Assembly: GCA_037693485.1 (NCBI GenBank)
Contig: CM075350.1
Location: 123,440,001-123,504,000, forward strand
Source: Kitagawia praeruptora
Taxonomy: Eukaryota > Streptophyta > Magnoliopsida > Apiales > Apiaceae
Length of the DNA stretch: 64,000 bases
Direction: 5' to 3'
Within the stretch, counting starts at the first letter, position 1. Each line of letters opens with the position of its first letter. A program made the position numbers and the translations under genes. Below the pieces are notes generated by a model. It ran no database searches, was not told the origin of the DNA, and saw only the letters and a list, made by a program, of their open reading frames with translations. Shown here one piece after another: positions 31,641 through 42,598 of the stretch.

Positions 31641-34600
31641 TTTAACATACCCAATTCACCAACAATTCTGGTGAATGTGGATTCGTCAAGAGACTTAGTA
31701 AAAATATTTGCTGTTTGTTCTTCCATGGGTACAAAATGTAACTCCACGGTACCATTCATGACATGCTCTCGGATAAAATGATACCTGATGTCGATGTGCT
31801 TGGTCCTCGTATGCTGCACAGGATTGTTGGAGATTGCTATGGCACTTGTATTGTCACACAGAATTGGAATATTGTCAAGTACAAAGCCATAGTCACGTAG
31901 CTGATTCCTAATCCATAAGATTTGAGCACAACAGCTTCCAGCAGCTATATATTCTGCTTCAGCTGTTGAGTTGGAAACTGTTTGTTGTTTCTTGCTGTAC
32001 CAGGAGACCAACCTACCACCTAGGAATTGACAACTCCCAGAGGTGCTTTTTCTATCTACAACACTTCCTGCATAATCTGAATCTGTATATCCAACAAGGT
32101 TAAAACCAGATTCTTTAGGGTACCAAATACCTAAGTTAGGTGTACCCTTAAGATATCTCAAGATTCGTTTAACAGCAATGAGATGCACATCTCTAGGATC
32201 CGCTTGGAACCTTGCACACAAGCATGTAGCATACATAATATCAGGTCTACTTGCAGTAAGGTAAAGTAATGAACCTATCATACCTCTGTAGCTTGTGATA
32301 TCTACCTTAGCAGAATTTTCACAAGCTCCAAATTTCACAGCTGTTGATGATGGTGTTCTTGCTGAAGATGAGTCCTCCATTTGATATTTCTTGAGGAGAT
32401 CTCTGACATACTTGGATTGACAAATAAAAATTCCATCTGTCCTTTGACTTACTTGTAATCCAAGAAAGAACTTCAGCTCACCCATCAGGCTCATCTCAAA
32501 TTTACCCTGCATTAGCTTAGCAAATTTCTTGCACAGAAGATCATTAGTAGACCCAAATATTATATCGTCCACATAGACTTGGACTAATATAGTATCATTC
32601 TTATGTTTCTTAGTAAAGAGAGTTTTGTCTATGACACCTCTAACAAATCCATTTTCAAGTAAAAATTCAGAAAGAGTGTCATACCATTTCCTTGGAGCTT
32701 GCTTAAGACCATAAATTGCCTTGAAGAGAAAGTAGACATAATCCATGAATTCTGGATCTTCAAAGCCATGGGGTTGTTCTACATATACCTCTTCATCCAG
32801 CTTGCCATTCAGGAAGGCACTCTTGACATCCATTTGATAAACTTTGAAGTTTGAATGTGCTGCGAATGCCTAGAATATCCTTATAGCCTCAAGTCTAGCC
32901 ACTGGTGCATAGGTTTCATCATAATCTATTCCTTCAGCTTGGGAATAACCTTTAGCAACCAGTCTTGCTTTGTTTCTAGTTACAATGCCATCTTCATCAA
33001 GTTTGTTTCTGAATACCCACCTGGTATCAACTACTTTCCTGTCTTTAGGTCTGGGTACCAGCTTCCATACTTCTTGTTGTTTGAATTGATTGAGTTCATC
33101 TTGCATAGCAATCACCCAATCAGGATCAGAAAGAGCTTCTTCTGTTTTCTTAGGTTCTATTGCAGACAGAAACCCAGAATAATTGCATTGATTTTGATAG
33201 CTCCTTCTAGTTTTTACACCAACATCTGGATCACCAACGATCAACTCAAAAGGATGAGCTCTATTCCACACAGTCTGTCTGGGAAGATTTGACCTTGATG
33301 ATTCGCCTTGTTCTTCATTATGATGTTGAGTATGACCAGCTGATCCTTCGTCACCTCCCCCTGAGTTGTTGCCAGTTTGACTAGATGAATGTTCAGGAGT
33401 GTCAGTGGTATCTCCAGTCTGATCATTGTTTCCACCACCACCACCCTGATCATTATCATCATTATTACTGTTATCATTAGCAACAACATCAGGTTGGTTG
33501 TCACCATCTGAATCGGAGTCTGTCATATCATCGAAAGATAACTTTTCAGATGAATCCTCCGTTTGGATACTAGGAAGTTTAGTGTCATCAAATGATACAT
33601 TGACACTTTCAAGCATTGTCTGATGATCAATCACATACACCCTGTAAGCTCTTCTTGAATAACCAATAAAAATTGCTTCATGTGCTTTGGCCTCAAATTT
33701 TCCACCACGATCATCTCCATCTTTAAGCACAAAGCATTTTGCTCCAAATACATGAAAGTACTTGAGTGTTGGTCTTTTCTCATACATTATTTCATAGGGG
33801 GTCTTCATCAAGTCTTTGTTGATTAACGTTCGATTCTGGGTATAACATGCAGTATTGACAGCTTCAGCCCAAAAGTACAAGGGAAGCCTTGATTCACTTA
33901 ACATTGTACGTGCAGCTTCAATCAAGGTTCTATTCTTTCTTTCTACTACCCCATTTTGTTGAGGAGTTCTCGGAGCCGAGTACTGCCTTGTTATTCCCTT
34001 TTCAGTACAAAAATTATTTAGAACTGCATTCTTAAATTCAGTTCCATTGTCTGACCTTATTGCTCTTACTGGATTCTTGTACTCCATTTCAATCAACTTG
34101 ATGTGATCAATCACTAACTGTGGAGTTTCATCTTTAGAATTCAGAAATAAAACCCATGTGTACTTTGAGTAGTCATCAACAATCACGAGAGCATATCTTT
34201 TCTTTGACATAGACATCACATTAACTGGACCGAACAGATCCATGTGCAACAGTTGTAGAGGTTCAGTTATTGATGATGTGTCAGTGCTCCTATGAGTTGC
34301 TGTTTTCAATTTGCCTTTTTGACAGGCATCACAGAGTCCTTCTTGAGTGAATTCCATTGAAGGTAAACCTCTCACCAGTTCTCTTTTAACTAGAGAATTC
34401 ATTGTCTTGAAATTAAGGTGGGAGAGTTTCTTGTGCCATAGCCAACTTTCATCTGTAGATGCTTTAGAATAAAAGCAGTTGATTTCTTCAGTGCTTCCAG
34501 TGTTCATATTGGCCACGTACAGATTGCCTTTTCTGACTCCTGTAAGAGATGGTTGTTCATGTCTCTTGTGTGAGATTAGACAATTCTTCTTGTTGAAGTA

Positions 34601-34900
34601 AGCCTGGAATCCCTTGTCACAAAATTGACTGACACTTAACAAATTGTGCTCAAGTCCTTTCACAAAAGACACTTCATCAATGATAACATTTCCAGCTTCC
34701 AATCTACCATATCCATCAGTTGTACCTATGCTGTTATCTCCAAAGGTAACAACTGGGCCGGCTTTCTCAACCACATTTGTCAGCAGGGTTCTGTCTCCAG
34801 TCATATGCCTTGAACATCCACTGTCCAAGATCCAGGTCACTCGATCAACCTGTTTCACACCCTGCAATGACAAATAGGTTAAACCTTCTTCGGAACCCAA
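31641..34900 (-). pseudogene. Pol region of the outer copia element, one in-frame stop and end split by insertion
   Basis: The minus-strand pol frame shows the protease motif DSGCSRHMTG (near 34825), integrase zinc region (HKKLSHLN, CDACQKGK), integrase core (HMDLFGP, RSDNGTEF, VVERKN), RT (MDVKSAFLNG, YVDD near 32570) and RNase H (DSDYAG, DNTSAI). A TAG codon near 32868 interrupts it in the RT region just before the segment matching YQMDVKSAF; the downstream part continues in the same frame. At its 3' end, right after ELGMLN, the nested element is inserted, and outer sequence resumes at 20574 and reaches a stop within a few codons. One conserved Gly in the integrase SAPGTPQQN motif reads Arg here. 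The copy should not make active pol unless the stop is read through. Confidence 0.88.
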
Positions 34901-37212
34901 ATCTGATTGGGTCCAGAATACTTAAAGAATTGGCCTTTGTCAGGCAAAACAACATTTTTAACGTTGACACCATTTTCACCACTAACCAACAAACATTTAA
35001 CCCTATAAACAGATTTAACAATCTTTTGTTTTATCTTGGGTATCCATGTTTCTTTAGCAGCAATGACATTTGTTTCATTGATTGGACATTTGACCTTGTA
35101 AGCAGCCTTACCAAAAGTCTGTTTAGGCTTTGATACAAATGTCTCTCTCCTAACTTGAGGAGGACTAGCAGTCTTTGATCTAACATTTTTATTCTTATTC
35201 ATATGTTGTCGAGGAGCAGTCTTACCAGCACATGCTTGATTACCATTAAAGTAAGCAGACATTACATTAAAAGCACAAGACATACAATTGACAACACCAC
35301 ATGCTTTATGATAAATATCAATGATAGGCATGGTATGCATGTTAGACATGTTATTGTTCTTTTTCAACTTATCACCACTTAACCCAGTTTTAGATGAACT
35401 GGTTGAATAAACAACCTTAACTGGTTTCTTAACAGATTTAACATTATCAAGGACTATGCCATTTGCACTGTCCTCATTACGCATCTCTTCTTGAATAATG
35501 ATAGAAGTGAAGTTTGGAGGTTCTGCAATCGACTTCTTAAAGAGCGGATCTTCAACATTCTTAAGCACATGTGGTATACCCCTCTCTTTAGCACTAACAA
35601 GGTTAGGGGTATTTATGCCTAACAATCCAACAGCTTCGTTATAACCAAACCCTATTCCTACAGTTCGTTCTATAGCTTGTTTATTGAAATGCTCTTTAGA
35701 AATTTTAACAGAATTAAAGCAAGCACTAACCTTCGTTTCAAGTTCAGCAATTTTAGAAAGTTGTTTAGTCACTACTTCTAGAATGGATTTCTCTCTTATA
35801 TTAAGTCGTGTTATTTCCTCTTTTTGTTGATCTTGATTAACATGCACCTTTTTTAGTTCTAACACTTCATTTTCAAGTTCAGTGTTTAACAGATTTAATC
35901 TAGCAATGTGTTTTTGTGCATTAACCAAGGAACCACCTAACTGACGAACCAACTCAGAGTCAGTAAGTTTTACCTGTGGTTTAGGATCAGTGAGCATGTC
36001 ACCATTTGCCATTAGTGCAAGATTTCCAAATTCTTCATCTTCACTATCTGTGTCATCCCAGCTTTTACCAGCAGCCACATAGGCTTTTCCAGGTTTCTTC
36101 TTTTCAGGAACATAATCTCTCTTCTGGGCTTGTTTGGGTTTCTGACACTCAGTGGCAAAGTGTCCAAGTTCATTGCAATTATAACAACGAATTTTGCTTC
36201 TATCAACAGTTCCAGTTTTGTAGCCACCTCTGCTACTGGAGGATGAGGAACCTCCTCTCTGGAATCTGTTATTAGACTTGAACTTAAACTTAGGATTTCT
36301 CCTGAATCTAAAGTTGCCAAACTGTCTAACCATGAGTGCCATGGATTCATCCTCCAACTGATCCAATTCTTCTAATGAGTAAAACTCACTTCCATCCTGA
36401 GTAGCTGGTGTCTGACCATGTTCCACTTCAGTCTGCTCCTTGTCTGAGCTGTAAGGTCGAACAACCTTAGCTTCCACTTCCTTAGGAGCCTCAACCACTA
36501 ATGCTGTAGATGAACTTGCAACTCTACCTTTACCATGAATCTCTTTCTGTTGGACTTGTTCCAACTCATAGGTTTTTAAAATACCGAAGAGTTTTTCAAG
36601 AGTAACTTTATTCAAGTCACGAGATTCTCTTATTGCTGTTATCCTGTGTTCCAGGTGAGTCGGCATAGTCAGTAAGAACTTCAGATTAATCTCCTTCTGT
36701 GTATAGTTCTTGCCATGGATTTGCAAGTTGTTGATTATTTTATTATACCTCTCAAACACTTCTTGAATGCCTTCATTAGGGCCATCTCTGAAGTGTTCAT
36801 ACTCAGAGGTTAAGATTTGAAGTCTGTTCTCCCTGACTTCATCGGTTCCTTCATTAATGGTTTCAATAGTTTCCCACATGTGTTTGGCAGTTTTACAATT
36901 CATCACATGGCTATACATCACAGCATCCAGGGAATCTATTAGAATGAGTCTGAGGTTTTTATCAAGCCCTGCATCCTCCTTTTCCTCAGGTGTATAGGTA
37001 GCAGGGTCCTTTTCATAAGATTTAGCAGGAATCACAATTTTACCCTCAGCTTCAACTTCATCTTCATAGACCATAGGAGTTTTAGGTCCGGTTTTCAAAA
37101 CAACCAAATATTTAACGTTTGTACAATCTAGAAACAACTCCATCTTATTCTTCCACATATCATAATTATCTTTGTCAAAGATAGGTATCTTAACAATGGC
37201 TTTAGAAGTCAT
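34879..37212 (-). CDS. Gag and spacer protein of the outer copia element (777 aa)
   Basis: Starts at the ATG at 37212, 85 bp inside the primer-binding site. The N-terminal two-fifths is a copia-type gag. The zinc knuckle CYNCNELGHFATEC lies near 36160. About 400 further residues follow: coiled-coil-like SLVNAQKHIARLNLLNTELE, and a second Cys-rich stretch CGVVNCMSCAFN near 35290. The frame ends with TAA at 34879, 22 nt after the pol frame opens; pol lies in the -1 frame relative to gag. Related elements, including the nested one, use a single frame, so this may be a one-base indel or a frameshift signal. Confidence 0.85.
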   Translation of the reverse strand: MTSKAIVKIPIFDKDNYDMWKNKMELFLDCTNVKYLVVLKTGPKTPMVYEDEVEAEGKIVIPAKSYEKDPATYTPEEKEDAGLDKNLRLILIDSLDAVMYSHVMNCKTAKHMWETIETINEGTDEVRENRLQILTSEYEHFRDGPNEGIQEVFERYNKIINNLQIHGKNYTQKEINLKFLLTMPTHLEHRITAIRESRDLNKVTLEKLFGILKTYELEQVQQKEIHGKGRVASSSTALVVEAPKEVEAKVVRPYSSDKEQTEVEHGQTPATQDGSEFYSLEELDQLEDESMALMVRQFGNFRFRRNPKFKFKSNNRFQRGGSSSSSSRGGYKTGTVDRSKIRCYNCNELGHFATECQKPKQAQKRDYVPEKKKPGKAYVAAGKSWDDTDSEDEEFGNLALMANGDMLTDPKPQVKLTDSELVRQLGGSLVNAQKHIARLNLLNTELENEVLELKKVHVNQDQQKEEITRLNIREKSILEVVTKQLSKIAELETKVSACFNSVKISKEHFNKQAIERTVGIGFGYNEAVGLLGINTPNLVSAKERGIPHVLKNVEDPLFKKSIAEPPNFTSIIIQEEMRNEDSANGIVLDNVKSVKKPVKVVYSTSSSKTGLSGDKLKKNNNMSNMHTMPIIDIYHKACGVVNCMSCAFNVMSAYFNGNQACAGKTAPRQHMNKNKNVRSKTASPPQVRRETFVSKPKQTFGKAAYKVKCPINETNVIAAKETWIPKIKQKIVKSVYRVKCLLVSGENGVNVKNVVLPDKGQFFKYSGPNQIWVPKKV

Positions 37213-37296
37213 GATGAATTTTTAAGAGAGTTAAAAATTCGAGCTTGATTTTTAATTGAATGAGAATAGGATCTTGATTTGTATATCAATCAAACG

Positions 37297-37308
37297 GCTC
37301 GGATACCA
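37297..37308 (-). promoter_or_regulatory. Primer-binding site, outer copia element
   Basis: On the minus strand TGGTATCCGAGC lies just inside the 5' LTR. It is the initiator tRNA-Met site with one mismatch (C instead of A at the eighth base) relative to the nested element's site. Confidence 0.82.
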
Positions 37309-37310
37309 AT

Positions 37311-38758
37311 TGTTAGGTCCGTTAAGATTGTAGAAGGGGGGGTTGAATACAATCTATATCTTTTTATCGAAATTTTTCCGTTAAATAAAATTTAGTTTAG
37401 ACAAATTTGAGCGGAATTAATTGAAACAAAATTCAAGTTAAATATAACGATATATTAAACTTGATGGTTGTTACAAAATCAGTATAGAGTATTATCACGT
37501 TAATAAAAACTAATTAGAAAATTCGACATGAACTTTTCTAATTTAGTTAATAAAAATCGAGATAAGAACTAGGAAACTTAATTCGCTAGTAATACAAGAG
37601 TCACAAATAATTAAGTTCTATTGGATCAAATATTACAAATGAGTTGAACTTGATTTTCTGTGAATTAATTGAGATGGTCAGTGACTTTAAAGATGAGAGA
37701 GATGTAATGTTTTTTTTGCTTCTATCTTTAAAACTTTTGTCTCGTGTTTTTGTGTTAACTGCCTTCTGTCTCTTTTGTTGAGATGTTGTTCAAAATATCT
37801 TCTGTCTATTTTTAACACTTAATCAGACTATCAACAGACTGTCAAATGGCTTGCAGACTATCCAGGGGACATATAGACTACCGGTATGACTATCAGTCCT
37901 CTTGCAGACTACCGGTGTGACTATCTGTCCTCTTGCAGACTACCGGTGTGACTATCTATCCTCTTGCAGACTACCGGTGTGACTATCTGACTTGGCAGAC
38001 TACCCAATTCTTTCTCCAGACTATCAGAATGACTATCCTGATAGTCTTTAATACATGTTTTTTCTTGGCAGACTACCATGCAGACTTTCTGGTAGATAAT
38101 CACCTTAGCAGACTATCAGCCTGGGCAGACTATGCTTTGCAGACTATCTCACAGACTATCAGAGATAGACTTTTAATAATAAAACCATAGACTTAATAAA
38201 TATATATTAATTCCAAATTAATTACTTCAATAATTAACTTAATAAATAAATTAATTCTTGAAGAATTAATTTATTAATTAAGTTAACTAAATACTTTAAA
38301 TTAATTAATAGAGAATTAACATAATTTATTTTGATAGTCTAACCTTCACTTTTAAACCACTGAAATAAACAAAGAACCTCCATTGAATATTTGTTGACGC
38401 TCGATGCACGGTCTGGTTCATGAACGACTAACTTCAACTTCTGTTCATCATTTTGACTTTAAGCTGTGGTCAATTTCTTCAAATATTCTGTACTGATACT
38501 GTCTCTTGTCACTTGTAGAAATCTCTGTCCTTCAGAATTAAATCCATGACTTTGAATACCACACTGAGGCTTGATCAGTAGACTGAACTTCTTCCAGTGT
38601 AAAATATCAAAACTATAGATTGACTTGTAGATTTGTTTCTTCTGATAGATAGCATCTTCTGAGATTCCTGTGACAGTTAATGTTATTTACTTATTACAAT
38701 CTACTTTAAGTTGAGTTGGATCCTCGAACTACAAATAGGCTGAGTCATATGCCTTTCA
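37311..38758 (-). repeat. 5' LTR of the outer copia element
   Basis: 1,448 bp. Same content as the 3' LTR, with the AGACTA(T/C)C cluster at about 37830-38170. It carries a 7-bp insertion (AGAGTAT) near 37488 and about four substitutions. It is followed by the target duplication ATCTA. Confidence 0.93.
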
Positions 38759-38848
38759 ATCTATATTTAGGTAACATTGCAACAAATTGAAGAATATTCA
38801 TGATCACAAATATTAAAAATTAAAATCTCACAATAAAGCTAAAATATC

Positions 38849-38877
38849 CCCGTGCCTTGCACGGGTAACGAAGCTAG
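38849..38877 (+). mobile_element. Helitron 3' terminus
   Basis: CCCGTGC-CTT-GCACGGG forms a perfect 7-bp stem at 38849-38865. It is followed by TAACGAAG and the terminal CTAG (38874-38877), with a T next. Stem-loop plus CTRR next to a T is the defining Helitron 3' end. The 5' end is not seen; the outer copia element is inserted inside this Helitron body, about 90 bp before the hairpin. Confidence 0.7.
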
Positions 38878-40072
38878 TTTAATATAATACTTAAAAGAGA
38901 ATATTTTATGGTAATAGATCTAATGGTTCTCAGCCTCTCATCTATTTACTAAAGATCTAAAGATCATTATTCTTTTTATGACTAAACATGTTGAACCAAA
39001 GGAAGCCAAATTATTCCTTAGTTTATGTTATGCTAAATTCACGCAAGCGCACGTAGTCACAAGTAATATATGATTAAATCAAGTTCGTTCCCACAGAGAT
39101 CTAGAATGGTGTTCAATTCAGTAAATATGCCTATGCAACAATGTATGGTTTTAACTCACTGCTAAGAAAAATAACAAAATTGAGATTGATTATCTAAATT
39201 AACTAAGTGCAAATTATAAAACTAAGAATTAAACAATTAACGAGAATAAAAATCGAATTACTAATATGAGAATAAAACATGGAATCCTAGTTTCATCATC
39301 TACTTCACTTAGAGTTGCAGCCTTTAATTAAAACATGCGATGGTTTTGATATCTGATCGAATAACACGAAAAGAGTAAAAGTTACCTCTCGGTATACTAG
39401 TACCAATCTATGCATACATCCACAAAAGAGATAGAAGATGAATAGGCACCTATTATGTTTAGACCCTATATCTCTATAGAATTTGAAAACATAAAGGTTG
39501 AAGCACAAGTTATCCACTTAGATCACATAGGGTAGCATAATATCTCTATTCATGCCACAAATCATGATGCTTAACATCAACCTATCCTATGCTAGCATGG
39601 CAAGTTCTAAATCTCAAGATCCACTCTCGTTTAGCAAGAGATTAACAATTCAATTTAGATGTTAGCTACGCATCTAAAAGCATTAAGATTAACCATACGA
39701 GAATATCAAGAATTCACCACACATAATTCTTTAAGGCATACAAACTACTAAGCTACATAGATAAATCCACTAGGATCCCACGATAACGATTAGTTCATAA
39801 TCGAACCTTTCGTCACCATGGGATTTGACGAAAGCATGATATAAAACAAGATAAAGAAGATGAATAAATAAATAATAGAATAAGGTTTAGTGAACAAATC
39901 CGTGAAAATAACAAGCATCCAAAAGATACGCCTCCACAAAGGAATACAAGAAAAACTATATCTAGATCTCCTTGTCGTCACGATCCTCGCCTTGGCTTCT
40001 CTCCCTTCTTGCTCTGAACGAATTTAGTGTGTAGGATGTGTAGATGATGATTTTTCTGTGCCCCAAGGTGTG

Positions 40073-40080
40073 TATTTATA
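40073..40080 (-). promoter_or_regulatory. TATA box in the TR-GAG LTR
   Basis: On the minus strand TATAAATA in the context GGGGGCTATAAATACACACC. The counterpart in the 5' LTR is at 46461-46468, and that one would drive the gag transcript. Confidence 0.7.
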
Positions 40081-40296
40081 GCCCCCAAGTGCCTCCTTGA
40101 CCAAGCAATTACCGTAATTGAAATAGGATAGAATTCCGGTAATTTTCCTTCTTTGATTGGATTAGAAGTGCTATTCCCATGTTTAAATTGAATTCCAGAA
40201 CGTTCTTATCCATCTTAGCAACTTCCATAATGATTAGGAGAAGATTTGAGCACTTTCCCTATTTGAAATTGAAAATCAGCAAGTTTCTGTCGGCAT

Positions 40297-40413
40297 AGCG
40301 CGCGCCCGCGCCCAGCACGGGCTAAATTCCGCGCGCCCGCGCCTGAACAATTCCTGTAGTCATGGTACGCGCGCCCGCGCGCAGTTATAGTACAAGTAGA
40401 GCGCGGCCGCGCC
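40297..40413 (-). promoter_or_regulatory. Four CpG-dense blocks in U3 of the TR-GAG LTR
   Basis: Four spaced GC blocks (such as GCGCGCCCGCGC, CGCGCGCCCGCGCC and GCGCGGCCGCGCCC) lie within AT-rich DNA, 220-340 bp upstream of the minus-strand TATA box. They are spaced about 33-37 bp apart. The identical array is in the 5' LTR at 46685-46801. Their regular spacing suggests repeated binding sites or a methylation target; this is inference. Confidence 0.55.
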
Positions 40414-40659
40414 CAGGTCTTTCTGCACAGACTAAACGCTTGTATGATGCTGATTTCTCATCCATACTAAACTGCAACTCTAGACACTTGCTTTCCTGAG
40501 CTTAAATCCATCATAAAAATACTGAAAGCTCCATTTGCACCTGGAAGTATAACCTACACAATTCTCATAAAACGGATTAAAACACACCAATACTTGAGAT
40601 ACAAAACACCAATTTAAGCCGAAATGGAACGATCCAAGTGGATATAAATCCACTTATCA

Positions 40660-42598
40660 CACCCCCAAACTTAAACCGATGCTTGTCCTCAAGCATAAAC
40701 AGACAAAAATATATACAACTAACTAGTACCACTTCCGTAGGTGATCACGGTTGCATTTGGCATATGCAACAAGCCCTTTAAACCCCTAGGCAGCCCTAGT
40801 GGACGAGTAAGGTCTCGTGAGGGCCTATAGCGAATGTACCCACAAAATCCATTTAACTAATGCAATGCAATGCATGAATGCAACTAAATGAAAATGAAAT
40901 TAATCTAATCTACCATACCTTCAAATCCTCTCATGCCATATCAACTTAAGAATCAAAGTAAATACGCAATGTCTTGGTGTCGAAAGTGCAAGTATTCACA
41001 TAGTCTACTCAATGATCATGCATAAGTTCTCACAAGCCCATGTCAAGTGTAAGAATAAGTTAGTAAACATGCTAAGCCTACAAGAGTACATCTTTGAGAC
41101 AAAACTCGGGATCTCATACGCAAAAACAAGCAAACACTCACAATCCACTCACAAAAGAATATTCGCTCAAGAACAAGGGTAAGTGTATCACTCAATTCCA
41201 ACAAAATCATAAGCACGCTTGACATTTGGTATCAATCTAACTCTTAACACAACATACATCAATGACGATAATCAAAAGGTCTTTAATTGGGTTGTAACGG
41301 GGCTAGGGACAAGGTATGTCAAATAAGCCAAAACAGGTGTAGTGTCAAAAGCTAGTAAGTACCATAATAAATCATACACAACACCCTATTTCCCCCCCAC
41401 ATAATTTTTACTAAAACAAACACTCGACTAGTCGATTGAAATAGGATCGCAACAAGCACAAACATGCTCTCATAATATATATTTTCTTTTCTTTTCTTTT
41501 TTTTCTTTTTTTTCTTCTTTTTTTTTTTCATTTTTTTTTCATTTTTTTTCGAGAGCTAAATAGAACACAAACAATAAACAATAACAATAACAATGATCCC
41601 ATAATTTATTACATATGTCGACTATCAAGTAAACAACCAAACCCAATTTCAATATTTCCCCCAAAAGTAAGACCAACAATAAACCCCTCCTTACACACCT
41701 TATTACTCCCTTAAGCACTCTACTAGCCTTTGACAATGTGGGTTCAAATTAATGTAAGGCCAATACAAGAAAAAGGTCTAGGCAAGTAATGTGGTATGTC
41801 ACCAAAAAAATAGGATTAAGCTCAACGGGTTAACTAATTGATCATGTAAACATGGTGTGGTAATATGGGAAAATATGTGGTTATTCCTAAATGCCTTTAT
41901 CATTTTAATCGTCAAATAATGTCATGCGTTTCAAGAAAGACCTCAAACAACTGCTAGCAATGCAAACAATCCGTGGACACTCAAGCAAACGAATAAGATT
42001 GCAACAAATATGCAATAAGCAATAAGGCTCAAAATCTCACTTGGTGGAAAAACATACTCAATCCCAAGCAAAATCTCTCTAACGCACCAACTTGTATTCA
42101 AAGCATGCAAACTAAATCATCTTGCACATATTCATGTCCTTCTAATCACTTACAACATTCAATAAGTCTACTAGCTTCAACTTACTAGTGTATGTGTGTG
42201 CACAAGAACAAAGCATATCACTTCTCAATCAAAAGCGTCAACAACACAAAATTCCTATCAAGCATGGGTGCAAATGCAAACTATTATGAACTCACATGAT
42301 ATAAAACCTAAAAACAAAATAACAGAATGTCCTATATGAAACAAACGTAGATAATACGAACATAAAATGCATGACTTACACTAATATGCAAAACATGATA
42401 TCCTAACATGAACACATAATACAACAACATCTACTAATCCCTCAAATCACCCCCAAACTTGAAAGATTCAATGTCCGCATTGAATGGAAGTAAATACAAG
42501 GGATAGTAGAAAACATACCTGAAAACACCGAAACACATGGGTTGCCTCCCAAGAAGCGCTGTCGTTAACGTCATTTAGCCGGACAAATATGATTCAAA
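40660..42598 (-). other. Non-coding 3' interior of the TR-GAG element
   Basis: It begins next to the 3' LTR with the polypurine tract (minus strand GTTTAAGTTTGGGGGTG, 40676-40660). There follows almost 2 kb with no long frame, including a pyrimidine-rich run at about 41480-41550. This is the place where pol would lie in an autonomous Athila-type element. Confidence 0.7.

Larger units (their letters stand above)
13836..38758 (-). mobile_element. Outer Sirevirus-like Ty1/copia retrotransposon, split by a nested element
   Basis: The LTRs at 13836-15276 (3') and 37311-38758 (5') are bounded by TG...CA. They are flanked by the perfect 5-bp duplication ATCTA (13831-13835 and 38759-38763). On the minus strand the order is 5' LTR, primer-binding site, gag, protease-integrase-RT-RNase H, spacer, large extra ORF, polypurine tract, 3' LTR. 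Without the nested insertion it is about 13.9 kb. By eye the LTRs differ at 4 bases and by one 7-bp indel. The iMet-type primer site, the AGGGGGAG polypurine motif and the extra 3' ORF point to the Sirevirus (SIRE/Maximus) lineage. Coding damage: a gag/pol frame change, one stop in pol and two in the extra ORF. Confidence 0.9.
39026..40659 (-). repeat. 3' LTR of the TR-GAG element
   Basis: 1,634 bp, TG...CA-bounded. On the minus strand U3 (40659 to about 40080) contains four CpG-dense blocks at about 40297-40413, then a TATAAATA box at 40080-40073. Confidence 0.93.

Noticed and set aside
39305..39517. Small membrane protein encoded in the TR-GAG LTR
   Set aside because: Lies in a non-coding LTR part, recurs in both LTRs only because they are copies, and begins without a supported start context.
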